Shown in pieces: positions 45,237 to 53,751 of a DNA stretch of 64,000 nt. Below the pieces are notes generated by a model, which had not been told where the DNA came from, made no database searches, and worked only from the letters and a program-made list of their open reading frames with translations. Numbering within the stretch: the stretch's first letter is position 1; the number at the start of each line of letters is the position of its first letter. The translations under genes and the position numbers were made by a program. Source of the DNA: Bog-756 sp963753905 (GTDB lineage: Bacteria; Actinomycetota; Acidimicrobiia; Acidimicrobiales; RAAP-2); the NCBI GenBank assembly GCA_963753905.1, contig CAVWDZ010000001.1:1798001-1862000 (forward strand), written 5' to 3'.

Positions 45237-47200
45237 CCGGCCGGGTACCGGAGGGGGGCACGGTCACCCCGGCTCGGACCGGCCCGGCGCTCGGGGTCGG
45301 GGTCCAACTCGAGTACATGCCCGCCCTCGACGGGCTGCGGGCGGTCGCCATCGCGAGCGTCTTGGTCTACCACGGCGGCTTCGGTTGGGCCGCTGGCGGC
45401 AATCTCGGGGTGAACGTCTTCTTCGTCCTCAGCGGATTCCTGATCACCCTCCTGCTGCTCGAGGAGTGGACCCGGACCGCGACCATCCGGCTCGGCGCCT
45501 TCTGGGCCAGGCGTGCCCGACGTCTGCTTCCCGCCTTGCTGGTGCTCCTCGGCGGCATCCTCCTCTACGCCTGGCTGTTCGCCCCGACCGGGACCCAGGC
45601 CTCCCTGCGAGGCGACGCCCTGAGCACGCTCTTCTACGTCGGGAACTGGCACCAGATCGTGACCGGCCAGAGCTACTTCGCCCATGTGTCGGCACCGTCC
45701 CCGCTCCTCCACACGTGGACCCTGGCGATCGAGGAGCAGTTCTACCTGGTCTGGCCGCTCGTGGTGCTCGGAGTGCTGACCCTCCGGCGCTCCACCCGGG
45801 TCCTGCTAGCGGTGACCCTGACCGGTGTCGCCCTCTCTGCCCTCGAGATGGCCGTCCGATACCACAACGGGATGGATGCGAGCCGGCTCTACTACGGGAC
45901 CGACACCCGGGCCCAGGACATCCTGGTCGGGGCAGCGGCCGGCATCCTCATCCTTCGGACCACGCCCGCGATCGGCCGATCGGCCAACCACCGCTACTCG
46001 CTGCTGGCCATAGCTGCCGCCATCGGATTCGGCGCCGTCTGGTGGGTGACCGGCAGCGACTCGTCATTCCTCTATCGCGGCGGGTTCCTGCTCGCCGACC
46101 TCATGGTCGCACTGGTCATCGTCGGAGCGTCCAAGGGCCCGCGGGGCCTCGTCGCGCGTGCGCTCTCACTCGGGCCGGTCCGATACCTCGGGCGCATCTC
46201 CTACGGCCTCTACCTCTGGCACTGGCCGGTCTTCCTCGTGCTCGACCATGCCCGGACCGGCCTCGAGGGCGTGGAGCTGTTCGCCCTCCGCTGCTCGGTG
46301 AGCCTGGTCTTCGCCGTCTGCTCGTGGTACGTCGTCGAGAAACCGGTGCGCCAGCTGTCCTTCCGGGGCCGGCGCTCGTGGGTCCTGGTGCCGGTCGGCG
46401 TGCTCGCGGTCACCGGCGTGCTGGCGGTCGGCGCAGTGGGCGGGGGACCCCGCCAGAACCTCCTCCTCAACACCAGCAACGTCCGGTCGTCGACCCCGAC
46501 CACCGGTGGCGACCAGCCGGCCCCCACGATCCTCTTCGTCGGCGACTCGCTCTCCTTGACCTTCGCGGGTGGCTTCCTCGCCCCAGCGCCCCATTACGGC
46601 ATCGTGATCCAGGGCCGCCCGATGCCCGGCTGCGGGCTGGCCACCGACGGTCCCTACATCGAGCACGGGGGGACGACCACCCCGATCTCGCCGTGCGCGT
46701 CCTGGCCGACCCTCTGGAAGTCCTACCTCGACGAGTTCCATCCACGCGTGGTGGTGTTGACCGAAGGCTGGTGGGAGACGATGACCCAGTGGTACGAGGG
46801 TCGGTGGCAGAGCCTCCTCGACCCCGACCTGGCCGCTGACGAGATGCTTCAGTACCAGCGGGCGGTCACCCTGCTCCACTCGGAGGGGGCCGCGGTCGCC
46901 CTCACCACCGCGCCCTACTTCGACAGCGGCGAGCAGCTCGACGGACAGCCCTGGCCCGAGGACGACCCCGCCCGGGTCGACCGGCTCAACGCGATCATCG
47001 AGCAGGTGGCGGCCCACAATCCCGGATTCGTCTCGGTCGTCCCGCTCAATCGCCTGCTCGACCCGAGGGGTCGCTTCACCTGGACGATCGATGGGAAGGT
47101 CGTGCGCATGGTGGACGGGGTCCACACCACCTTCGCGGCCGGCGACCTCATGGCACCGAAGGTCCTCCCCCGATTGGCGGCCCTGGCCCGTCGTTCCTGA
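45233..47200 (+). CDS. acyltransferase-3/SGNH protein (OafA/YrhL-like), probable CTG start
   Basis: About 655 residues: ten membrane helices of the acyltransferase-3 domain (MPALDGLRAVAIASVLVYHG with the catalytic His; LLHTWTLAIEEQFYLVWP), then an extracytoplasmic SGNH esterase domain with FVGDSLSLTF (Ser block) and DGVHTTF (Asp-x-x-His block). It would O-acetylate cell-surface glycans or lipids. No ATG, GTG or TTG lies in frame before ATG 45318, which sits inside the conserved first motif without a ribosome site. CTG 45233 lies 7 nt after AGGAGG (45220-45225) and overlaps the preceding stop (CTGA). Confidence 0.88.
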   Translation: MTGRVPEGGTVTPARTGPALGVGVQLEYMPALDGLRAVAIASVLVYHGGFGWAAGGNLGVNVFFVLSGFLITLLLLEEWTRTATIRLGAFWARRARRLLPALLVLLGGILLYAWLFAPTGTQASLRGDALSTLFYVGNWHQIVTGQSYFAHVSAPSPLLHTWTLAIEEQFYLVWPLVVLGVLTLRRSTRVLLAVTLTGVALSALEMAVRYHNGMDASRLYYGTDTRAQDILVGAAAGILILRTTPAIGRSANHRYSLLAIAAAIGFGAVWWVTGSDSSFLYRGGFLLADLMVALVIVGASKGPRGLVARALSLGPVRYLGRISYGLYLWHWPVFLVLDHARTGLEGVELFALRCSVSLVFAVCSWYVVEKPVRQLSFRGRRSWVLVPVGVLAVTGVLAVGAVGGGPRQNLLLNTSNVRSSTPTTGGDQPAPTILFVGDSLSLTFAGGFLAPAPHYGIVIQGRPMPGCGLATDGPYIEHGGTTTPISPCASWPTLWKSYLDEFHPRVVVLTEGWWETMTQWYEGRWQSLLDPDLAADEMLQYQRAVTLLHSEGAAVALTTAPYFDSGEQLDGQPWPEDDPARVDRLNAIIEQVAAHNPGFVSVVPLNRLLDPRGRFTWTIDGKVVRMVDGVHTTFAAGDLMAPKVLPRLAALARRS

Positions 47201-47296
47201 GCGCGGCCCGGGCAGCCCGCTTGGCAGCCGAGATCCGCCAACCGACGACGTCTCGGCGGTACGCTCGTGCTCAGCTCTCCGAAGGGTGGTGGCTCG

Positions 47297-47635
47297 ATGG
47301 CAACGGGTGGTTCGGCGTCAGCGATTCCCCAGGACGTGCAGGAGTCCCTCCGGACGTCGCTTGCCAACTACCTCGAAGCGGACCTCGCCTTCCACCGGCT
47401 CATGCAGGAGCTCGTGGAGACCGGCGAGCCCCTCTCGACGAGTCAGCGGGCCGAGGTCGAGGAGCTTCGGCAACGCCGTGACTACCTGCTCCACGTCCGC
47501 ATGCGCGATCTCCGGAACATCGGCTGGCCCTCTCCCAACGAGGTCGGCAGGCAACGCGTGGCGAGCACGGAGGGTCCGCGCGACCCCCTCGGGACCCCTC
47601 GCCCCTACGAGCCGCGGGCGCCGTTGACCCGTTGA
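47297..47635 (+). CDS. small conserved-looking hypothetical protein
   Basis: A 112-residue acidic helical protein (EADLAFHRLMQELVETGEP and EVEELRQRRDYLLHVRMRDL) with a Pro-rich tail. I do not recognise the family. A TACGCT -10 box (about 47260) and a GAAGGGTGG ribosome site precede ATG 47297, so it seems to have its own promoter. It ends where the CocE-like frame could begin. Confidence 0.6.
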   Translation: MATGGSASAIPQDVQESLRTSLANYLEADLAFHRLMQELVETGEPLSTSQRAEVEELRQRRDYLLHVRMRDLRNIGWPSPNEVGRQRVASTEGPRDPLGTPRPYEPRAPLTR

Positions 47636-47676
47636 CCCGGATTGCCGGGGCAGACCGGCGGTGCAACACTCCGCCG

Positions 47677-49371
47677 GTGCGCTCGGCCGATCACAGATCC
47701 CATCTCCTCCTGACGTGGCGGACCGCCGCGCTCCTCGTCCTGGTCGTGGGCACCCTCGCCGGGTGCTCGTCGGGCTCCTCTGCCAGCGGGACCTCGGCGA
47801 CGACAGCGGGTGCGGCGGCCGCCGCCTGTCACTACCCGCTCCCGGCCCACCCGGTCGTCGCGACCCGGGTGCCCGGATCGGGCACCGACTGGACCATCCG
47901 CTCCTTCGACGGCACGCTGATCCGCGCCCATTGGTTCCCCCTCTCGAGCTACCTGCCCGGCTCAGGGACCGGACCGCACCCGACCGTCCTCATGGGGCCG
48001 GGCTGGGGCCTGGCCGGCGACACCGACACCCGGACCGTGAGCACCGAGAGCACCGCCCTGCTCGGCGGGATCCAGATCCGCGATCTCCTCGACGCGGGCT
48101 ACAACGTGCTCACCTGGGACCCGCGCGGCTTCGGTGCCTCGGGCGGCCTGGCCGAGGTCGACAGCCCGGCCTACGAGGGGCGGGACGTCAGCACGCTCAT
48201 CGACTGGCTCGCGACCCTGCCCGGCGTCGAGCTCGACGCCCCCGGCGATCCGCGGGTCGGGATGGTGGGTGGCTCCTACGGGGGTGGTATCCAGCTGGTG
48301 GCCGCAGCCACCGACTGCCGGATCGACGCCATCGTGCCTACGATCGCGTGGCACTCCCTCACCACGAGCCTGGACAAGGCGTCCACTCCGAAGATCGGCT
48401 GGGCGGGTGTGCTGGTCGGCGCGGCGTCGACCGACCACCTGGCCCCCGAAGTACTCGGCACCTACCAGACGACCCTGGCGACCGGCAGGACAACCCCGAC
48501 CGAAGCCGCCTGGTTCGCCGCCCGGGGCCCGGGTGCCCTGGTGGCCCGCATCCGTGCGCCGACCCTCTTCCTGCAGGGGACCGTCGACACCCTGTTCACC
48601 CTCCAGGAAGGTGTGGACAACTACGAGATCCTCCGGGCTCACGGCGTCCCCACCGCCATGCAGTGGTTCTGCGGCGGCCACGGGGTCTGCCTGACCCCGG
48701 CCGGCAACCCGCTCGCCGGCGAAGAGGCAACCCTGGCATGGCTCAAGCGCTACCTGCAGCGCGACACCTCGGTCGACACCGGACCGGGGTTCACATTCGT
48801 CGACCAGGACGGCCTCGCCTACACCGCCCCCTCGTACCCGGCCCCGGCCGGCACCCCGATCACCGCGTCCGGATCGGGCACCCTCCCGCTCGTGGCAACC
48901 GGTGGCGCCGGACCGCTCACCAGCATTCCGGCCGGTGCGTCGAGCCAGACGCTCTCGGGGCTGGTCGCACCGATCACCCCTGCCCCGGCCACCAATGCGG
49001 TCGACGTGGCGATCACGGTCGAGCGATCTGCGGTGGTGCTCGGAGCACCCCGGCTGACCCTGACCTACCACGGGACCGCCGGTACCGGATCCCGTCCCAT
49101 GCGGGTCTTCGCCCAGCTGGTGGACACGGTTACCGGGATTGTGCTGGGCAACCAGGTCACGCCGATTCAGGTGGACCTCGACGGATCGACGCACTCGACC
49201 TCGGTGCCGCTCGAGATGGTGGCGTACACCGCCGCCGCCGCCTCGCACCTCGAGCTCCAGGTCGTCGCCACGACCGTCGCGTACGCGCAGCCCCGCCTCG
49301 GGGGGACGATCGCGTTCACCGGCATCCATCTGGTCCTGCCCACCGCGACCGGGCTGCGGACCCAGGCCTAG
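47677..49371 (+). CDS. lipoprotein CocE/NonD-like serine hydrolase (X-Pro dipeptidyl-peptidase S15 family)
   Basis: A 564-residue protein with a lipoprotein signal ending VVGTLAGCSSG. The alpha/beta-hydrolase part contains TWDPRGFGASGG, the nucleophile elbow GGSYGGGIQ, an Asp in QGTVDTLF and a His in CGGHGV; residues about 380-564 form the jelly-roll domain typical of CocE/S15 enzymes. It should cleave esters or Xaa-Pro bonds outside the membrane. The start is uncertain: TTG 47632 overlaps the previous stop (TTGA), while GTG 47677 gives a compact signal peptide; I chose 47677. Confidence 0.85.
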   Translation: MRSADHRSHLLLTWRTAALLVLVVGTLAGCSSGSSASGTSATTAGAAAAACHYPLPAHPVVATRVPGSGTDWTIRSFDGTLIRAHWFPLSSYLPGSGTGPHPTVLMGPGWGLAGDTDTRTVSTESTALLGGIQIRDLLDAGYNVLTWDPRGFGASGGLAEVDSPAYEGRDVSTLIDWLATLPGVELDAPGDPRVGMVGGSYGGGIQLVAAATDCRIDAIVPTIAWHSLTTSLDKASTPKIGWAGVLVGAASTDHLAPEVLGTYQTTLATGRTTPTEAAWFAARGPGALVARIRAPTLFLQGTVDTLFTLQEGVDNYEILRAHGVPTAMQWFCGGHGVCLTPAGNPLAGEEATLAWLKRYLQRDTSVDTGPGFTFVDQDGLAYTAPSYPAPAGTPITASGSGTLPLVATGGAGPLTSIPAGASSQTLSGLVAPITPAPATNAVDVAITVERSAVVLGAPRLTLTYHGTAGTGSRPMRVFAQLVDTVTGIVLGNQVTPIQVDLDGSTHSTSVPLEMVAYTAAAASHLELQVVATTVAYAQPRLGGTIAFTGIHLVLPTATGLRTQA

Positions 49372-49392
49372 ACGGACGGCGCGTACGGTCTC

Positions 49393-50181
49393 TCAGACCA
49401 GGGCCGACCGCAGGAAGTCCGCGATGGCATCGTTGACCGCTCCCGGATGGGTGAGATTGGCCGCGTGGGTGCCGTCCTGGACGATGTGCACCCCGTTGGA
49501 GCCGGACAGCCCCGCGGCGAGCGCTTCGGCCCGGTCGATGGGGATGGCCGCGTCCGCCGTGCCGTGTACGACCAGGGCCGGCACGGTGATCTCCCCCAGC
49601 CGTCCGGTCAGGTCCTCCCGTTCGATGAGGGCGCGTCCGGGCATCACGATCGACTCCCGGGGCCGGGCCTTCCACTTGGCCGTCCACACCTTCGACAGTT
49701 CGGGCTCCCCCAGGATGATGGAGGCGATCGCCTCTGCGACCTGGTCGGAGAGGCCACGGGACGACCACGCGTCGAGCATCTCCCGGTAGAGGGGGACGAC
49801 GTCCGGATCCTCGGTCCCGGCCTGCGTGTCGAGCAGTATGAGGGCGCGGACCCGCTCGGGGGCGAGGAGGGCCATCCGGAGCGAGACGAAACCGCCCTGG
49901 GACATGCCGCCCACCACCGCCTCCCCGACTCCCAACGCGTCGAGGAGGCCGAGGCCGTCCGCGGCGAGGTCCCAGTAGGTGAAGCGGCGTCCGTCGTAGC
50001 GGGTCTCCCCGAATCCCCGCGCGTCCCAAGTGATGATCCGGAAGCCGTCCCGGAGCGCCTCGGCCTGCGGCGCGAACATGGTCCGGTCCATCAGCAGCCC
50101 GTGGGCCAGCAGGACGACCGGACCCGGTCCGCCGGTGTCGTCATAGGCGATCTTCGTGCCATCGACCGATGCGAACTCCAC
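49393..50181 (-). CDS. alpha/beta hydrolase
   Basis: A 262-residue hydrolase. Oxyanion stretch LLAHGLLMDRTMF, strand WDARGFGET, nucleophile elbow GGMSQGGFVS, Asp in HGTADAAIP and His in DGTHAANLTHP. It resembles 3-oxoadipate enol-lactonase and related C-C or ester hydrolases. GTG 50181 follows AAGGAGC by about 5 nt. It is 26 nt downstream of the acyl-CoA dehydrogenase in the same operon. Its end faces the CocE-like gene with a short GGTCT/AGACC stem. Confidence 0.88.
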   Translation of the reverse strand: MEFASVDGTKIAYDDTGGPGPVVLLAHGLLMDRTMFAPQAEALRDGFRIITWDARGFGETRYDGRRFTYWDLAADGLGLLDALGVGEAVVGGMSQGGFVSLRMALLAPERVRALILLDTQAGTEDPDVVPLYREMLDAWSSRGLSDQVAEAIASIILGEPELSKVWTAKWKARPRESIVMPGRALIEREDLTGRLGEITVPALVVHGTADAAIPIDRAEALAAGLSGSNGVHIVQDGTHAANLTHPGAVNDAIADFLRSALV

Positions 50182-50207
50182 GATTGCTCCTTCCCCGGTC
50201 CGGCGGC

Positions 50208-51362
50208 CTACCGCGGTGCGCGCGGCATGCCGAGACCGATCCAGGAGATGATGTCGCGCTGGATCTCGTTGGTGCCCCCACCGAAGGTGAAGATGGTCTG
50301 GCTCCGGGACTGTTGCTCGAGGCGGCCGCGCAACACAGCACCCGGGGAGCCCTCTGGAAGGTAACCCGACTGGCCCACGATCTCGAGCAGGAGCCGGTAC
50401 GCCTCGAGGGCGAACTCGCTGCCGTAGACCTTGGTGGCCGATGCGTCGGCCGGGCGGAGGCCCTTGTCCGCGGCCCAGGCCACGTTCCAGTTGAGCAGCT
50501 TCAGGTACTCCGCCCGTGCCCAGAGCCGGGCGAGATGTACCCGGACCCACTCCTGGTCGATGACCCGGCGTCCGTCGGCCAGGCACTCCTCCTGGGCCCA
50601 GGCCCGGACCTCCTCGATGCTGCGCAGGATGCCCGAGACCGGGCAGATGGCCACCCGCTCGTGGTTGAGCTGGTTGGTCATGAGGGTCCACCCCTGGTTC
50701 TCGCCGCCGACCAGGTTGGCCGCGGGGACCCGCACGTCCTCGTAGTAGGTCGAGCTCGTGAACTCGCCGGCCACCGTGGGCAGCGGGGTCCAACTGAACC
50801 CGGGAGTGCCGGTGGGCACGATGAAGACCGAGAGACCCTTGTGCTTGGGAGCCTCCGGGTCGGTCCGGGTGGCCAGCCAGACGTAGTCGGCGTACTGGAT
50901 GGCACTCGTGTAGAGCTTCTCGCCGTTGATCACGTACTCGTCTCCGTCGCGGACCGCCCGTGTCCGCAGCGCGGCCAGGTCGGTACCCGCGGTGGGTTCG
51001 GTGTAGCCGATCGAGAAGTGGACCTCGCCCCGAAGGATGCCCGGGAGGATCCGCTGCTTCTGCTCATCGGTGCCCAGCTGCATGATGGCCGGACCCACAC
51101 TGTTGAGGGTGAGGAGCGGCAGGGGAACGCCGGCCCAGTGCGACTCCTCGACGAAGATCATCTGGTCGACTGGCCCGCGGGCCTGGCCGCCGTACTCGAC
51201 GGGCCACCCGATGCCGAGCCAGCCGTCCGCACCCATCCGCCGGATGGTGGCCACGTAGTCGGGTCGCCCGTCGCCGGGCGCTCGCTCCTGCACGAGATCT
51301 GCGAAGTAGGAGCGCAGGGTGAGGCGGAGCTCCTCCTGCTCGTCGGTCAGCGCCAGGCGCAC
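50208..51362 (-). CDS. acyl-CoA dehydrogenase
   Basis: A 384-residue flavoenzyme. Family signatures are FSIGYTEPTAGTDLAALRT in the FAD-binding region, the mid-domain beta strands, and FGGGTNEIQRDIISWIGLGMP at the C-terminus, where the Gly-Thr-Asn-Glu motif binds FAD in the dimer. It oxidises an acyl-CoA to its 2,3-enoyl-CoA and resembles the actinobacterial FadE enzymes for steroid or branched-chain substrates. GTG 51362 was chosen, preceded by GGGAG. It is divergent from an SDR gene. Confidence 0.93.
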   Translation of the reverse strand: MRLALTDEQEELRLTLRSYFADLVQERAPGDGRPDYVATIRRMGADGWLGIGWPVEYGGQARGPVDQMIFVEESHWAGVPLPLLTLNSVGPAIMQLGTDEQKQRILPGILRGEVHFSIGYTEPTAGTDLAALRTRAVRDGDEYVINGEKLYTSAIQYADYVWLATRTDPEAPKHKGLSVFIVPTGTPGFSWTPLPTVAGEFTSSTYYEDVRVPAANLVGGENQGWTLMTNQLNHERVAICPVSGILRSIEEVRAWAQEECLADGRRVIDQEWVRVHLARLWARAEYLKLLNWNVAWAADKGLRPADASATKVYGSEFALEAYRLLLEIVGQSGYLPEGSPGAVLRGRLEQQSRSQTIFTFGGGTNEIQRDIISWIGLGMPRAPR

Positions 51363-51423
51363 CGGATCACTCCCATGGGCGGCGACCCTACCAACACCGC
51401 CGGACCGGTACCCCGGCATGGGA

Positions 51424-51429
51424 TACCGT
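51424..51429 (+). promoter_or_regulatory. -10 box TACCGT for a leaderless SDR transcript
   Basis: TACCGT ends 8 nt before ATG 51438 and no ribosome site is present. Confidence 0.4.
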
Positions 51430-51437
51430 CGCAGGCC

Positions 51438-52223
51438 ATGGACACCCTGACCCCGATGGCAGAGCTGTTCTCGGTCGCCGGGAAGACGGTGGTGGTCACC
51501 GGGGGAACCCGCGGGATCGGTCGCATGATCGCAGCGGGATTCGTTGGCGCAGGGGCGACGGTCGTCGTGGCCTCGCGCAAGGCCGACGCCGTCGACCGTG
51601 CGGTGGCCGAGCTCTCTGCGTTCGGCGCGTGCTCCGGCCTGGTTGCCGACCTCTCCCACGAGGAGGGGGCGCGGATCTTCGCGGGAGCGGTGGCCACTGA
51701 ACACCCACGGGTCGATGTGCTCGTCAACAACGCCGGAGCCACCTGGGGCGCCCCACTCGAGGAGCACGACACGGCCTCGTGGGACCGGGTGCTCAATCTC
51801 AACGTACAAGGCGTCTTCCACACCACGAAGTTCTTCCTGCCGCTCCTCGGGGCGGCCGGTTCGCCGGAGGACCCCAGCCGGGTGATCAACATCGGGTCGA
51901 TCGACGGCATCCACGTCCCGGCGCTCGAGTCCTACTCGTACTCGGCGTCGAAGGCGGCGGTGCATCAGCTGACCCGCCACCTGGCCAGCCGGTTGGCCCC
52001 GAGCATCACGGTCAACGCCGTGGCGCCGGGACCCTTCGAGTCCAAGATGATGGCCGCCACCCTCGACGCGTTCGGGGACCAGATCATCGCATCGGCCCCA
52101 CTCAAGCGGATCGGCCGGCCCGACGACATGGCAGGGGTGACCCTCTTCCTCGCCTCGCGAGCCGGGTCGTACGTGACCGGGGCCGTGATCCCGGTGGACG
52201 GCGGGATCGCCACGCTGCGCTGA
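51438..52223 (+). CDS. short-chain dehydrogenase/reductase
   Basis: A 261-residue SDR. The cofactor motif is VTGGTRGIGRMIA, the NNAG motif is VLVNNAGATWG, the catalytic Tyr-Lys lies in SYSYSASKAAVHQ, and AVAPGPFESKM follows. It uses NAD(P)(H) on a hydroxy or keto group and may act on the same compound as the divergent acyl-CoA dehydrogenase and hydrolase. Confidence 0.93.
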   Translation: MDTLTPMAELFSVAGKTVVVTGGTRGIGRMIAAGFVGAGATVVVASRKADAVDRAVAELSAFGACSGLVADLSHEEGARIFAGAVATEHPRVDVLVNNAGATWGAPLEEHDTASWDRVLNLNVQGVFHTTKFFLPLLGAAGSPEDPSRVINIGSIDGIHVPALESYSYSASKAAVHQLTRHLASRLAPSITVNAVAPGPFESKMMAATLDAFGDQIIASAPLKRIGRPDDMAGVTLFLASRAGSYVTGAVIPVDGGIATLR

Positions 52224-52362
52224 CCTCCACCCGATGGCCGGCCGGGCGGTGTCCGGGCCTTCCCCGAGAGCCGATCGGGCCATCCGCTCGCTCGCCGGTC
52301 CGGCCAGCGGACCGCCTTGGAATCGCACGGAATGGGCCTGGATTAACCGCTCTGAGTGGCTG

Positions 52363-52383
52363 TAGTATCACTATACGTGTGAT
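52363..52383 (+). promoter_or_regulatory. promoter and small palindrome before the NlpC/P60 gene
   Basis: An AT-rich patch with TAGTAT (52363-52368), a likely -10 box, overlaps an inverted repeat ATCAC (52367-52371), 7 nt, GTGAT (52379-52383). The repeat lies over the expected transcription start and could be an operator. The rest of the 195-nt gap holds nothing I can name. Confidence 0.35.
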
Positions 52384-52418
52384 CGGTGCGGTCACACAGG
52401 CGCGCGAGGGGCTGGGGC

Positions 52419-53657
52419 ATGTTCTCGAGACGGAATCTGTGGATGGGCGTCGGCCTGGGCCTGCTCGCGGCCGTGGCGGGCAACGCCCTCACCCCGGTGC
52501 CAACAGGGGCCGCTGGAGTCTCCGCCCACGACACCTCGGTCACCGCCCTTCCCTCGGCGGTTCACTCCGATTTCTGGCTGGCCACCGCAGCCGGGCCGGT
52601 CGAGGCCTTCGGCGTACCGGACTACGGATCGCCCAGCGGACCGCTCAACCAACCGGTGGTGGCGACCGTCACCACCCTCGGTGCGCACGGCTACTGGCTG
52701 GTGGCCTCCGACGGAGGGGTCTTCAGCTACGGCGACGCCCACTTCTTCGGGTCGACCGGGAATCTCGTGCTCAACCGACCCATCGTCGGCATGGCGCCGA
52801 CCGCGGACGGCCGCGGCTACTGGCTCGTGGCGTCCGACGGAGGGGTCTTCAGCTACGGCGACGCCCACTTCTTCGGGTCGACCGGGAATCTCGTGCTCAA
52901 CCGACCCATCGTCGGCATGGCGCCGACCGCGGACGGCCGCGGCTACTGGCTCGTGGCGTCCGACGGCGGCATCTTCGCCTTCGGGGACGCGGCGTTCCAC
53001 GGGTCGACCGGCAACATCGTCCTCAACCAGCCCATCGTCGGCATGGCGCCGACCCCTGAGGGTGGTGGCTACTGGCTCGTGGCGTCCGACGGCGGCATCT
53101 TCGCCTTCGGGGACGCGGCGTTCCACGGCTCCGATCCCGGCTCGCCCGAGCCGACCGAACGGGTGGTGGCCACCGGCTCCGGGGGTGGCTACTGGATCAT
53201 CCAGCAGAACGGGACGGCGACCGCCTACGGGGACGCGACCACGCGGACCCTCCCTCCCCAGGCGCTGCTCTTCTCTGCGGTGACCCCGGGCGACCGTGCG
53301 GTGCTCTTCGCCTTCCAGCAGCTCGGCAAGCCGTACATCTGGGGAGGGAACGGCCCGGTGGGCTACGACTGCTCGGGCCTCGCCCTCGCCTCGTGGGTCC
53401 ACGGAGCCGGCATCGGCTTCGCCCGGGTCGCCGACGACCAGTACGAGACGGCCGGGACACCGGTGGCCCTCAACGACCTCGTCGCCGGCGACCTCGTGTT
53501 CTGGGGGGACCCGACGGTCGGGTGGACCAGCGTCGACCACACGGCCATCTACGTGGGAGGGAACCAGATCGTCGAGTCGACCGGCGACCAGGTGCAGCTC
53601 AACACCATCGACCAGTGGGGCCTCGACGACCTGATGCCCATCGGTCGCCGACCCTGA
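52419..53657 (+). CDS. secreted NlpC/P60 endopeptidase with N-terminal GYWLVASDGG-type repeats
   Basis: A 412-residue exported protein. After a signal peptide (about 1-30) come four clear and two degenerate 42-residue repeats with GYWLVASDGGVFSYGD and AHFFGSTGNL-type cores, probably a beta-propeller. The C-terminal NlpC/P60 domain has Cys318 in YDCSGLALASW and His374 in SVDHTAIYVG. It should cut peptidoglycan stem peptides, with the repeat domain binding wall or surface polymers. ATG 52419 follows AGGGG by 7 nt. Confidence 0.9.
   Translation: MFSRRNLWMGVGLGLLAAVAGNALTPVPTGAAGVSAHDTSVTALPSAVHSDFWLATAAGPVEAFGVPDYGSPSGPLNQPVVATVTTLGAHGYWLVASDGGVFSYGDAHFFGSTGNLVLNRPIVGMAPTADGRGYWLVASDGGVFSYGDAHFFGSTGNLVLNRPIVGMAPTADGRGYWLVASDGGIFAFGDAAFHGSTGNIVLNQPIVGMAPTPEGGGYWLVASDGGIFAFGDAAFHGSDPGSPEPTERVVATGSGGGYWIIQQNGTATAYGDATTRTLPPQALLFSAVTPGDRAVLFAFQQLGKPYIWGGNGPVGYDCSGLALASWVHGAGIGFARVADDQYETAGTPVALNDLVAGDLVFWGDPTVGWTSVDHTAIYVGGNQIVESTGDQVQLNTIDQWGLDDLMPIGRRP
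52689..53192 (+). repeat. 126-nt tandem repeats inside the NlpC/P60 gene
   Basis: Units begin at 52689, 52815, 52941 and 53067, exactly 126 nt (42 codons) apart. The block 52704-52829 is almost identical to 52830-52955; the two later units are more diverged. Near-identity at the DNA level points to recent duplication or gene conversion. Confidence 0.9.
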
Positions 53658-53735
53658 ACGGACCGCCTCTCGACCGGTCCGCCCCCGCGTGTACCGTGAG
53701 ACGCGCCCCGGCCCCCCGGGGCATGCCGCACGTCC

Positions 53736-53743
53736 GGAAGGAG
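53736..53743 (+). promoter_or_regulatory. strong ribosome site preceding an ATC codon
   Basis: GGAAGGAG is followed, 8 nt later, by ATC 53752 at the position where the decarboxylase should start. TACCGT (53692-53697) upstream may be the -10 box of a short leader. Confidence 0.5.
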
Positions 53744-53751
53744 TCGCCACC

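Noticed and set aside
47632..47676. TTG 47632 as the start of the CocE-like gene
   Set aside because: It overlaps the previous stop but lacks a ribosome site, and it would lengthen the signal peptide with charged residues; kept only as an alternative.
52224..52418. Possible c-di-AMP riboswitch before the NlpC/P60 gene
   Set aside because: Such riboswitches often precede actinobacterial NlpC/P60 genes, but I could not find the conserved stems or the GC-rich core motifs here.
52689..53192. Regular repeats resembling a CRISPR array
   Set aside because: The period is 126 nt with no unique spacers, the frame is kept and the repeats encode a known protein repeat.
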